The notes under the pieces are model-generated. The model did not search any database and was not told the DNA's origin. It saw only the letters and a program-made list of their open reading frames with translations. A stretch of DNA of 6,694 nucleotides, taken from an uncultured Collinsella sp. GTDB lineage: Bacteria > Actinomycetota > Coriobacteriia > Coriobacteriales > Coriobacteriaceae. The stretch is from NCBI GenBank assembly GCA_900544755.1, contig UQWQ01000099.1, positions 1 to 6,694 of the forward strand, in the 5' to 3' direction. The position numbers were made by a program, and so were the translations under genes. Positions 1 through 5,846 of the stretch are shown here, piece after piece (the stretch's first letter is position 1; every line of letters starts with the position of its first letter).

Positions 1-93
1 ATTTTCCGACACGACCGAATCCTTCCAACTTTCATTATTGTCACAGTGCGTCCTATACCCAAGCTGGGCCGGGCGCAAACAGAGGGCTTGATG
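1..93. other. Short region downstream of dnaJ, no complete gene
   Basis: These 93 nt follow the dnaJ stop codon, reading on the minus strand. I see no convincing hairpin plus T-tract, so transcription may continue past the window. On the minus strand a GTG at 12-10 is preceded by a GGAAGG-like ribosome-binding motif at 26-21, with 8 nt between them. This could be the start of a next gene, but only four codons are visible. A different start reading (GTG or ATG around 42-30) is equally possible. Nothing can be said about a product. Confidence 0.3.
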
Positions 94-1197
94 TTATTGA
101 ATTCCGTACGGCGAAAGCACGGCCCGCTGCGAGCAGCTCGCGAACCAAACCGAAACGAGCGCGAACATAAAACCGTTGGCAAATCCATTGGCAAACTGCA
201 TCGCACCGCGCTTCCACCACAGCAGACTGCGATGAAGCACGCCGTCCGACAGCACCATGAACAAGCCCATGGCAAACGGAATGAAGCACATCATGGCAAA
301 GGCGGAGAACACGCCCGAGATGGCCGACAGTACCAAAAACGGCGCGATAATACCCATGAGGTAGAAGCCGGTGCGAGCCTTACCCTCCAGGCGCTCGGCC
401 TCAACGTGCGCGCGACCGACCAGGTCACCGCCCGAAGCGCCGTTCGTGCCGGCGTGGCCCATGTTGGGAATGCGCACCTCGTCGCCATCATGCGTGCCGG
501 CGGGAAACTCAATCGTCTGCTCGGAGGTTACGCGGGTACGGCCGCTGCCACCGCAATCGGGGCACGGATCGGCAACGACCTTGCCGGAACCGCCGCACTC
601 AGGACAAACCGTCTGGAACGTGCCCGCACCAAACAGGAAGGACAGGTCGACATCGATGTGGCCGCGACCACCGCAGCTCGGGCAGGTGTGGGCATGCTCT
701 GACGAAACGGAGCCCGATCCACCACAATGTCCACAGGTGTCAAAGCGGGTGTAGCGAACGGTCTTGCGGGCACCGCTCTTGGCCTCCTTGGCGTCGAGCT
801 TGATATCGACAACCACGTTGGCGCCACTCTCGGGGTTGTAGGCCGCCTGGCCGCGACGGGGCTGGCCCCAGGCGCCCCCGAAGGGGAAACCGCCGTCAAA
901 GGGATTGCCGTAACCGGCGCTGCCGGCATAGCCACCGCCATAGGGCGAAGCCGTCGGTGCACCGGCAAAGGGATTGCCCGACCGCATGGCATCGTAACGC
1001 GCACGCTTCTGCTCGTCCGAGAGGACGGCGTAGGCCTCGGAAACCTCTTTAAACTTCTCCTCGGCATCTGGCTCTTTATTGACGTCCGGATGGAGCTTGC
1101 GGGCCTTTTGCTGGAAAGCCTTTTGAATATCACGCGAGGTGGCGTCCTTGGAGACACCCAAAATCTCGTAGTAATCTTTTTCGTTCATCGTCGCCAT
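94..1197 (-). CDS. dnaJ: DnaJ-family (Hsp40) co-chaperone with C-terminal membrane segments
   Basis: This is a 367-residue Hsp40, expected to stimulate DnaK ATPase activity and deliver substrates to it. J domain: about residues 6-72, with the HPD triad at 36-38. A linker rich in G, F, Y and P covers about 74-118. The first C-terminal substrate-binding domain starts near 126 and is interrupted by a zinc module with four CxxCxGxG-type motifs (Cys 155/158, 172/175, 198/201, 212/215). That domain resumes through the FPAGTHDGDEVRIP and GGDL motifs (230-259). From about 276 the family pattern stops. Instead of domain II and the dimerisation helix there are hydrophobic stretches at about 277-297, 298-317 and 339-357, so the protein is probably membrane-anchored with the J domain in the cytosol. 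I chose the ATG at 1197 because AGGAGG lies 9 nt upstream. A GTG at 1218 precedes that ribosome-binding site, and the ATG at 1188 is too far from it. The gene follows hemW by 58 nt. It looks intact: the other frames show no displaced DnaJ C-terminus. Family is certain; the membrane anchor is inferred from hydrophobicity. Confidence 0.9.
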   Translation of the reverse strand: MATMNEKDYYEILGVSKDATSRDIQKAFQQKARKLHPDVNKEPDAEEKFKEVSEAYAVLSDEQKRARYDAMRSGNPFAGAPTASPYGGGYAGSAGYGNPFDGGFPFGGAWGQPRRGQAAYNPESGANVVVDIKLDAKEAKSGARKTVRYTRFDTCGHCGGSGSVSSEHAHTCPSCGGRGHIDVDLSFLFGAGTFQTVCPECGGSGKVVADPCPDCGGSGRTRVTSEQTIEFPAGTHDGDEVRIPNMGHAGTNGASGGDLVGRAHVEAERLEGKARTGFYLMGIIAPFLVLSAISGVFSAFAMMCFIPFAMGLFMVLSDGVLHRSLLWWKRGAMQFANGFANGFMFALVSVWFASCSQRAVLSPYGIQ

Positions 1198-1206
1198 GCG
1201 CGGCAA

Positions 1207-1212
1207 CCTCCT
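1207..1212 (-). promoter_or_regulatory. Shine-Dalgarno for dnaJ
   Basis: A perfect AGGAGG on the minus strand (1212-1207) lies 9 nt before the ATG at 1197. It decides the start. The longer reading from GTG 1218 would place the ribosome-binding site inside the gene, and the ATG at 1188 would leave an 18-nt gap. Confidence 0.8.
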
Positions 1213-1239
1213 GCTCACAGCAGCGTATATATTGCGGTA

Positions 1240-1254
1240 ATTCTACCCGAGCGG
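1240..1254 (-). promoter_or_regulatory. Candidate promoter element upstream of dnaJ
   Basis: In the 58-nt hemW-dnaJ gap the minus strand reads CCGCTCGGGTA (1254-1244), running into TAGAAT (1245-1240), a 5-of-6 match to the -10 consensus TATAAT. Transcription would begin near 1233, giving a leader of about 36 nt that contains the AGGAGG. The same 11-mer sits at the same offset from a -10-like hexamer before lepA. No convincing -35 is visible at the usual distance, so this could be an activator-dependent promoter. GGTA-N4-TACC also forms a small inverted repeat here. I see no CIRCE (HrcA) or HAIR (HspR) operator. Confidence 0.4.
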
Positions 1255-1255
1255 C

Positions 1256-2488
1256 CTAAGCTAGACCCCAAAACAGCTCGAACAGCACATTTCCATCGAG
1301 CCAGCCTAGGTGGGTCGGCGCCAGGCGAGCACAGGTGCGGCCGGCGACGACATCGACAGAGGCGATAGGCCCCGCATGGGTATCACCGTGCTCGGGCACC
1401 CAAGTGGCAAGCCCAAGCTCAAGAGCGCGGTCACAAGCCGCCGTCAGTTCATCGGCAGGGATGACACGAGCCGCGCGAACCAACAGGTCGGACGTGACAC
1501 CGCGCGTCATGCGACAAGCGAGCATCAGATCCTCGGCTGCCGCCTCGCGATGCGTCAGGTACTCGGCCTCAAACGCCGTCGCGTCATCGTTGCGTTGCAC
1601 CAGACGAACGCGGTGAAAGTCACCACGGGGGGCCACACCGGGAAACAGTCCAGCCAAGCGATCGAAATCCTCGGCATCGAGCATACCCGCGGCAGAACGA
1701 CCCAAACCCAGATAGCCCCGACCAGTCCAGTAAGCGATATTATGAGCGCATTCATGCCCATCGAGCGCGTAGCTCGCCACCTCATACGGATGGTAGCCCG
1801 CCGAACTCAACCGCTCGCGCGCGACGTCCATGCATGCGGCCTGGAAATCCTCATCGGGCTCAAGCGACTCGTCACGGCACGCCATACGGTACAGCGGCGT
1901 GCCCTCCTCGAGCGTGAGCGGATAGACCGACACATGGTGCGGGGCCGCCGCAAGCACGCCATTAAGCGTGTGCCGCCAGCTCGCCATAGTCTGTCCGGGA
2001 AGCCCACACATAAGGTCGCACGACACATCGAGCCCAACATCCTTCACCGTCGCGATAGCCTCAAGCGCCCGTTCGGCATCATGGATGCGGCCAATGACAG
2101 CCAACTCGGTATTGTCGAGGGTTTGCACGCCCAGAGAGATGCGCGTGACACCCGCCTCGGCAAGCGCGGTGGCGAGCTCGACGGTCAGCGACTCAGGATT
2201 GGCTTCGCAAGTAAATTCAAAGGGCTTGCACCACATGGAGATACGACGGGCAAGTTTCACCAGGCGCTCCCCAGCCAGCGACGGCGTGCCGCCGCCAATA
2301 TAGACCGTGCGGACCTGCGCAAGCGCCCCGGCGTCGCCAAAGGAATCGAGGCGCGCATACAACTGCTCAAAATAGGAATCAAGCGCGGCATCCAAATCAC
2401 ACGCAGCAAAGCTGCGCGAGTCAAAGTCGCAGTACCGGCACTTTTGAGCGCAAAACGGCACGTGCACATACAGCGCGGTAACGGCCAC
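1256..2488 (-). CDS. hemW: HemW, radical-SAM-family heme chaperone
   Basis: A 410-residue member of the HemN/HemW radical SAM family, once often annotated as oxygen-independent coproporphyrinogen III oxidase. HemW binds heme and is thought to insert it into target proteins in the cytoplasm. The [4Fe-4S] motif is C13-x3-C17-x2-C20-x-F22; HemN has a fourth Cys where F22 stands, so this is HemW-type. Further family motifs are GGGTP (65-69), CEANPES (94-100), RISLGVQT (116-123), DLMCGLPGQT (158-167) and the HemW-associated HNxxYW (H249, N250, Y253, W254). A HemN C-terminal-type region follows. The loop after YLGLG reads RSAAG rather than the more usual PGAHS-like sequence. The gene starts with GTG at 2488, only 2 nt after the dusB stop, with GGAGG 7 nt upstream inside the end of dusB, so translation is probably coupled. 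Length is slightly above E. coli HemW. True HemN activity is unlikely. Confidence 0.93.
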   Translation of the reverse strand: MAVTALYVHVPFCAQKCRYCDFDSRSFAACDLDAALDSYFEQLYARLDSFGDAGALAQVRTVYIGGGTPSLAGERLVKLARRISMWCKPFEFTCEANPESLTVELATALAEAGVTRISLGVQTLDNTELAVIGRIHDAERALEAIATVKDVGLDVSCDLMCGLPGQTMASWRHTLNGVLAAAPHHVSVYPLTLEEGTPLYRMACRDESLEPDEDFQAACMDVARERLSSAGYHPYEVASYALDGHECAHNIAYWTGRGYLGLGRSAAGMLDAEDFDRLAGLFPGVAPRGDFHRVRLVQRNDDATAFEAEYLTHREAAAEDLMLACRMTRGVTSDLLVRAARVIPADELTAACDRALELGLATWVPEHGDTHAGPIASVDVVAGRTCARLAPTHLGWLDGNVLFELFWGLA

Positions 2489-2490
2489 CG

Positions 2491-3534
2491 TTAGGCCTCC
2501 AGCGGATGAGCAGGCACCGACTCGCCGGCGGCAAGCGCGGCCTCGCAGGCCACCACATCGCGCTCGATATCATCGACCAGCGACATGAACTCCTCGTACG
2601 TAGAGCAACGCACCACCTGAGCCCGCCAGGCGGCGGCATGGGGCATGCCCTTTAAGTACCAGCTTGCGTACGTGCGAGCACGCGACATGAGCGGCAGAAG
2701 CTCGTGCGTCAACGTCAGGTGCTCGCGCAGAGCCTCCAGGCGCTCAACCGAGGAGCGAGAAGGAACCGGCGTGCCATCGAGTGCAAGGGCTCGGGCATCG
2801 CCGAACACCCACGGATTGCCGTAGATGCCGCGCGCGATAAACACCGCGCTGGCACCCGAGCCGTGCAGATGCTCAGCAGCGTCCTCGGCCGAGAACACAT
2901 CGCCCGAACCAATCACGGGAATCTCGACAGCGTCGGCAACCTCATCGACGACCGACCAATCGGCCTGGCCCGTGTAGAGCTGCGTGGCGCAACGACCATG
3001 CACGGCGACTGCGGCAGCCCCCGCCCCCTCGAGCATCTGGGCAAACGTCGCGGCATTGCGGTCTTCAGCGTAAAAGCCCTTGCGGATCTTTACGGTCACG
3101 GGAACGTGCGCCGCACCCACCGCCGCCTCGACGATTTTCTCAGCCAAATCGGGCGTGCGCATCAGCGCCGAGCCCTCGCCCTTGGTAACGACCTTGCGAG
3201 CCGGGCAGGCCATGTTGATGTCGATCAGCGACAGACGATCGCCCACGCGCTCCTCGACGGCAGCAACAGCGCTCGCAAACTGATCGGGCTTGGACCCAAA
3301 GAGCTGCACGCAGATCTGCTGCTCCTCGTCGGCCGGCAGTACTAGGCGCCACGTCTTATTGCTGGCATAGGCAAGGCCCGCAACGCTCACCATCTCGCTA
3401 TAGGCAAGATTGGCACCACGGCGGCGGCACATGATGCGATAGGCGGGATCGGTCACGCCCGCCATGGGGGCCATGAGGAACGGCTGCTCGGCATAGGCGC
3501 CCAGCAGCCGCGTGCTGTATTCAGAAAGCGCCAT
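2491..3534 (-). CDS. dusB: tRNA dihydrouridine synthase (DusB-type)
   Basis: A 347-residue flavoprotein of the Dus family, which uses FMN and NADPH to reduce specific uridines in tRNA to dihydrouridine. The N-terminal TIM barrel begins with the FMN-binding MAPMAGVTD (21-29). The catalytic cysteine is C110 in NMACPARKV, followed by the family GxGSALMR (119-126). Further family positions are K149 in VKIRKGF, H179-G-R181, the phosphate-binding GSGDV (209-213) and ARGIYGNPW (234-242). After about residue 255 comes the helical tRNA-binding domain. The NMxCPxxKV signature and overall length fit DusB/Dus1; in E. coli DusB acts on U17, but which site is modified here cannot be read from sequence. The ATG at 3534 lies 4 nt after the lepA stop. 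A weak purine-rich stretch at the lepA end could serve as ribosome-binding site. It is the middle gene of lepA-dusB-hemW. Confidence 0.95.
   Translation of the reverse strand: MALSEYSTRLLGAYAEQPFLMAPMAGVTDPAYRIMCRRRGANLAYSEMVSVAGLAYASNKTWRLVLPADEEQQICVQLFGSKPDQFASAVAAVEERVGDRLSLIDINMACPARKVVTKGEGSALMRTPDLAEKIVEAAVGAAHVPVTVKIRKGFYAEDRNAATFAQMLEGAGAAAVAVHGRCATQLYTGQADWSVVDEVADAVEIPVIGSGDVFSAEDAAEHLHGSGASAVFIARGIYGNPWVFGDARALALDGTPVPSRSSVERLEALREHLTLTHELLPLMSRARTYASWYLKGMPHAAAWRAQVVRCSTYEEFMSLVDDIERDVVACEAALAAGESVPAHPLEA
2496..2500 (-). promoter_or_regulatory. Shine-Dalgarno for hemW, inside the dusB 3' end
   Basis: GGAGG on the minus strand (2500-2496) overlaps the last codons of dusB and lies 7 nt before the hemW GTG at 2488. 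It supports the GTG start and shows that hemW is read from the dusB transcript. Confidence 0.75.
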
Positions 3535-3538
3535 GGAC

Positions 3539-5350
3539 CTACTCGTCCACCTTGAGGATCGCCATAAAGGCCTCCTGCGGGACCTCGACCGAGCCGATGG
3601 CCTTCATGCGCTTCTTGCCCTCTTTTTGCTTCTCGAGTAGCTTGCGCTTACGCGAGATATCGCCGCCATAGCACTTGGCCAAAACGTCCTTGCGGCGCGC
3701 CTTGACGGTGGAGCGGGCGATGATCTTGTTGCCGATAGCACCCTGGATGGGCACCTCGAACAGCTGGCGCGGGATGATCTCCTTGAGCTTGTCGCACAGA
3801 CCGCGGGCCAGGCCATAGGCCTTGTCCTTGTGCACGATAAACGAAAGCGCGTCGACCTCGTCGCCCGAAAGCAGGATATCGAGCTTGACGAGCTCGGAGG
3901 GACGATATTCGTTGAACTCGTAGTCGAGCGAGGCATAGCCCTTGGTGCGGCTCTTGAGCTGATCAAAGAAGTCCAGAATGAGCTCGGCGAGCGGCATGTC
4001 AAAGCGCATCTCGACCGATTTGCTCGTGAGGTGGATCATGTCGGTGGTAACGCCGCGGTGCTCAATGGCGAGCTGCATGACGGCACCCGTATACTCGGGC
4101 GGGCAGATGATCTTGGCCTTGAGGTAGGGCTCCTCGATACGCTCGATGCGCGTGGCCTCGGGCAGATCCTGCGGGCTGCGGACATCGATCATCTCGCCGT
4201 CGGTCTTGTAGACGTGATAGTCCACCGAGGGGCTCGTGGCGATAAGGTCCAGATTGAACTCGCGCTCCAGACGCTCCTTGACGACCTCCATATGCAGCAG
4301 GCCCAAGAAGCCCACGCGGAAGCCGAAACCGAGCGCCACCGACGTCTCGGGCTCCCACACCAACGACGGATCGTTGACGTGCAGCTTATCGAGCGCGTCG
4401 CGCAGGTTCTCGTAGTCCTTGTTGTCGATCGGGAACAGGCCCGTGTAGACCATGGGCTTGGCCTCGCGGTAGCCCGGAAGCGGCTCGGGGCAGGGGCTGG
4501 ACGCCCACGTGAGGGTGTCGCCCACACGTACGGCCTCAGGGTCCTTCAGACCCGTGACCACATAGCCAACCTCGCCGACCGTCAGCGCGTCGACCGGGGT
4601 CTCGGCAGGACGCTTGACGCCCACGCCGTCGACCAAAAAGTCGCCCTTGACCTGCATCATAAGCAGGGTATCGCCCTTTTTGATAGAGCCGTCAAAGACG
4701 CGCACCGTGGCGACGACACCACGATACTCGTCGAAGTACGAATCCAGGATGAGTGCCTTGAGCGGCGCGTTCGCATCGCCCTTGGGCGGAGAGATCAAAA
4801 AGACAATGGACTCCAGCAGATCGTGAATGCCCTCGCCGGTCTTGCCCGAGACGCACACGGCATCATCGGCAGGGATCGCCAGGTCATCCTCGATCTCGGT
4901 CTTAACCTCGCCGGGATGGGCCGAGGGAAGGTCGATCTTGTTGATGGCCGGAACAATGTCCAAGTTGGCGTTCATGGCGAGCGTCGCGTTGGAGACGGTC
5001 TGCGCCTCGACACCCTGGGTGGCATCGACGACGAGCACCGCGCCCTCGCAGGCGGCCAGAGAACGCGAGACCTCGTAGGTAAAGTCAACGTGGCCCGGCG
5101 TATCGATCAGATTGAACTGATACGTCTCACCATCGTCGGCGTCATAGGAAACGCGGACGGCATTGGACTTGATCGTAATGCCGCGCTCGCGCTCGATATC
5201 CATGGTGTCGAGCAGCTGCGACTCCATGTCGCGTTCGTCGACGGTATGGGTGAGCTCGAGGATGCGGTCACTGATCGTGGACTTGCCATGGTCGATGTGC
5301 GCAACGATCGAGAAGTTGCGGATGTGGGAAATGTCAATTGAAGTATTCAT
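3539..5350 (-). CDS. lepA: Elongation factor 4 (LepA), ribosome-associated GTPase
   Basis: A 603-residue translational GTPase with the normal LepA length. EF4 binds the ribosome; it promotes back-translocation in vitro and is linked in vivo to initiation and 30S maturation. G motifs: AHIDHGKST (17-25), RGIT (56-59), DTPGH (83-87, with the catalytic His at 87), NKID (137-140) and SGK (168-170). Domain II and the two EF-G-like domains follow. The LepA-specific C-terminal domain is present, ending in the typical lysine-rich YGGDISRKRKLLEKQKEGKKR stretch, then VPQEAFMAILKVDE. I chose ATG 5350 because homologs begin at this MNTSIDISHIRNFSIVAHIDHG segment. The frame stays open to an ATG at 5410, but that extension runs through the rpsT terminator and the candidate promoter and has no family similarity. 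No clear Shine-Dalgarno precedes 5350. It heads the lepA-dusB-hemW operon. Confidence 0.97.
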   Translation of the reverse strand: MNTSIDISHIRNFSIVAHIDHGKSTISDRILELTHTVDERDMESQLLDTMDIERERGITIKSNAVRVSYDADDGETYQFNLIDTPGHVDFTYEVSRSLAACEGAVLVVDATQGVEAQTVSNATLAMNANLDIVPAINKIDLPSAHPGEVKTEIEDDLAIPADDAVCVSGKTGEGIHDLLESIVFLISPPKGDANAPLKALILDSYFDEYRGVVATVRVFDGSIKKGDTLLMMQVKGDFLVDGVGVKRPAETPVDALTVGEVGYVVTGLKDPEAVRVGDTLTWASSPCPEPLPGYREAKPMVYTGLFPIDNKDYENLRDALDKLHVNDPSLVWEPETSVALGFGFRVGFLGLLHMEVVKERLEREFNLDLIATSPSVDYHVYKTDGEMIDVRSPQDLPEATRIERIEEPYLKAKIICPPEYTGAVMQLAIEHRGVTTDMIHLTSKSVEMRFDMPLAELILDFFDQLKSRTKGYASLDYEFNEYRPSELVKLDILLSGDEVDALSFIVHKDKAYGLARGLCDKLKEIIPRQLFEVPIQGAIGNKIIARSTVKARRKDVLAKCYGGDISRKRKLLEKQKEGKKRMKAIGSVEVPQEAFMAILKVDE

Positions 5351-5357
5351 GCGGACT

Positions 5358-5372
5358 ATCTTACCCGAGCGG
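5358..5372 (-). promoter_or_regulatory. Candidate lepA promoter, possibly leaderless
   Basis: The minus strand reads CCGCTCGGGTA (5372-5362) leading into TAAGAT (5363-5358), which fits the TANNNT -10 pattern common in Actinobacteria. Exactly 7 nt separate this hexamer from the lepA ATG at 5350, so transcription would start at or next to the A of the start codon. The lack of a ribosome-binding site fits a leaderless mRNA. The position just after the rpsT terminator means lepA needs a promoter here. No good -35 is visible; that region lies within the terminator stem. Confidence 0.5.
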
Positions 5373-5375
5373 TAC

Positions 5376-5412
5376 AAAAAATGGAGCCTGTTCCATAAAA
5401 CAGGCTCCATTT
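5376..5412 (-). terminator. Intrinsic terminator of rpsT
   Basis: A perfect 14-bp inverted repeat (5379-5392 with 5399-5412) with a 6-nt loop. On the minus strand it is followed by a run of six T (5381-5376), part of which belongs to the stem. The stem is G+C-rich in its middle (GGAGCCTG/CAGGCTCC). It lies 34 nt beyond the rpsT stop codon and 25 nt before the lepA start, so it separates rpsT from the lepA operon. On the plus strand the tract after the stem is short, so termination is expected mainly on minus. Confidence 0.92.
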
Positions 5413-5446
5413 ATGCGCGTAATCTGTGTGGTGTGAAATTTACAAC

Positions 5447-5713
5447 TTAGGCGTTGATGCTGTTCACGAGCTTGGCAAGACCGGACTTGCGGTTGGAAGC
5501 CTGGTTCTTGTGGATAACATGCTTGGCGGCAGCCATGTCGAGACGCTTGGTGACGGTCTTGAGGGCAGCCTGGGCCTTCTCGGCGTCGCCCTCGGCGACG
5601 GCGGACTGGACGTGCTTGGTCAGCGTCTTGAGCTCGGACTTGACAGCCTTGTTACGCATGCGAGCTGCCTCATTGGTGCGGATACGCTTCTTCTGAGACT
5701 TGATGTTTGCCAC
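5447..5713 (-). CDS. rpsT: 30S ribosomal protein S20
   Basis: An 88-residue, strongly basic, mostly helical protein that binds 16S rRNA and helps assemble the small subunit. The N-terminus (M)ANIKSQKKRIRTNE, the middle RNKAVKSELKT and the end KHVIHKNQASNRKSGLAKLVN are classic bS20 signatures. Length matches the family (E. coli 87). The start is a GTG at 5713, giving the expected (M)ANIKSQ terminus; AAGGA lies 9 nt upstream. An in-frame ATG at 5782 would add 23 residues unlike any S20 and would lie in the leader. A non-ATG start is noteworthy because E. coli rpsT begins with UUG, which takes part in its autogenous control. The gene has its own promoter and terminator, so it appears to be monocistronic. 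The holA-rpsT-lepA order is widely conserved in Actinobacteria. Confidence 0.97.
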   Translation of the reverse strand: MANIKSQKKRIRTNEAARMRNKAVKSELKTLTKHVQSAVAEGDAEKAQAALKTVTKRLDMAAAKHVIHKNQASNRKSGLAKLVNSINA

Positions 5714-5718
5714 TTCTG

Positions 5719-5738
5719 GAGTTCCTTTCGAGTTCCTT
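5719..5738 (-). repeat. Duplicated ribosome-binding motif before rpsT
   Basis: AAGGAACTC occurs twice in tandem on the minus strand, at 5738-5730 and 5727-5719, with an 11-nt period. The copy nearer the gene places AAGGA 9 nt from the GTG start and is the likely functional site. The farther copy could be a ribosome standby site or part of a regulatory structure; its first bases overlap the distal arm of the leader hairpin. Confidence 0.6.
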
Positions 5739-5783
5739 GCAAAAAATGTATGACACCTCTGAGACACGGTGAGGTCATGCAAG
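5736..5783 (-). promoter_or_regulatory. Structured 5' leader of rpsT, possible attenuator
   Basis: On the minus strand ATGACCTC (5778-5771) pairs with GAGGTGTCAT (5759-5750), leaving a 2-nt bulge and an 11-nt loop. Three nucleotides later come six T (5746-5741). Outside this, CTTGC (5783-5779) can pair with GCAAG (5740-5736), which touches the first AAGGA. The hairpin plus T-run resembles a weak terminator, so it may be an attenuator, an S20 autoregulatory element, or simply the end of the holA transcript. Function is inferred from pairing alone. Confidence 0.35.
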
Positions 5784-5788
5784 CGCCT

Positions 5789-5797
5789 ACTATAGCA
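5789..5797 (-). promoter_or_regulatory. Extended -10 promoter of rpsT
   Basis: The minus strand reads TGC TATAGT (5797-5789): a 5-of-6 match to the -10 box with the TGn extension. Transcription would start near 5782, giving a leader of about 69 nt. No good -35 box lies at 16-18 nt. A perfect TTGACA does occur upstream, but 32 nt from the -10, too far to be its partner. Confidence 0.6.
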
Positions 5798-5846
5798 CGC
5801 TCCCCCTCAAAGGGATAGAACGAATTTGTCAAATAGGCAGGTATCA

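Noticed and set aside
53..512. Possibility that dnaJ is frameshifted, with the real C-terminus in another frame
   Set aside because: The other minus-strand frames in this stretch (53-289 and 291-512) show no DnaJ domain II or dimerisation sequence, and the hydrophobic tail is a coherent open frame to its stop.
46..702. A 218-codon plus-strand frame opposite the membrane part of dnaJ
   Set aside because: The minus-strand dnaJ frame is supported by HPD, four zinc motifs and a strong ribosome-binding site; the plus frame has no motif or clear start signal.
1256..2488. Annotation as HemN (coproporphyrinogen III dehydrogenase)
   Set aside because: The cluster motif lacks the fourth cysteine of HemN (Phe22 instead), and HNxxYW is present, both pointing to HemW.
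1310..2494. A 394-codon open frame on the plus strand, antisense to hemW
   Set aside because: It mirrors hemW, its composition is rich in R, H and G in the way antisense frames are, and it has no family motif. Same explanation as the lepA antisense frame.
3830..5341. A 503-codon open frame on the plus strand, antisense to lepA
   Set aside because: It lies wholly opposite a certain lepA gene, has no recognisable domain, and reads as the reverse-frame shadow that high-GC coding DNA commonly produces.
5821..5835. Perfect TTGACA on the minus strand as the -35 of the rpsT promoter
   Set aside because: It is 32 nt from TATAGT, about twice the proper spacing, and no -10 box lies 16-18 nt downstream of it. 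It is also the centre of a short palindrome and probably coincidental.
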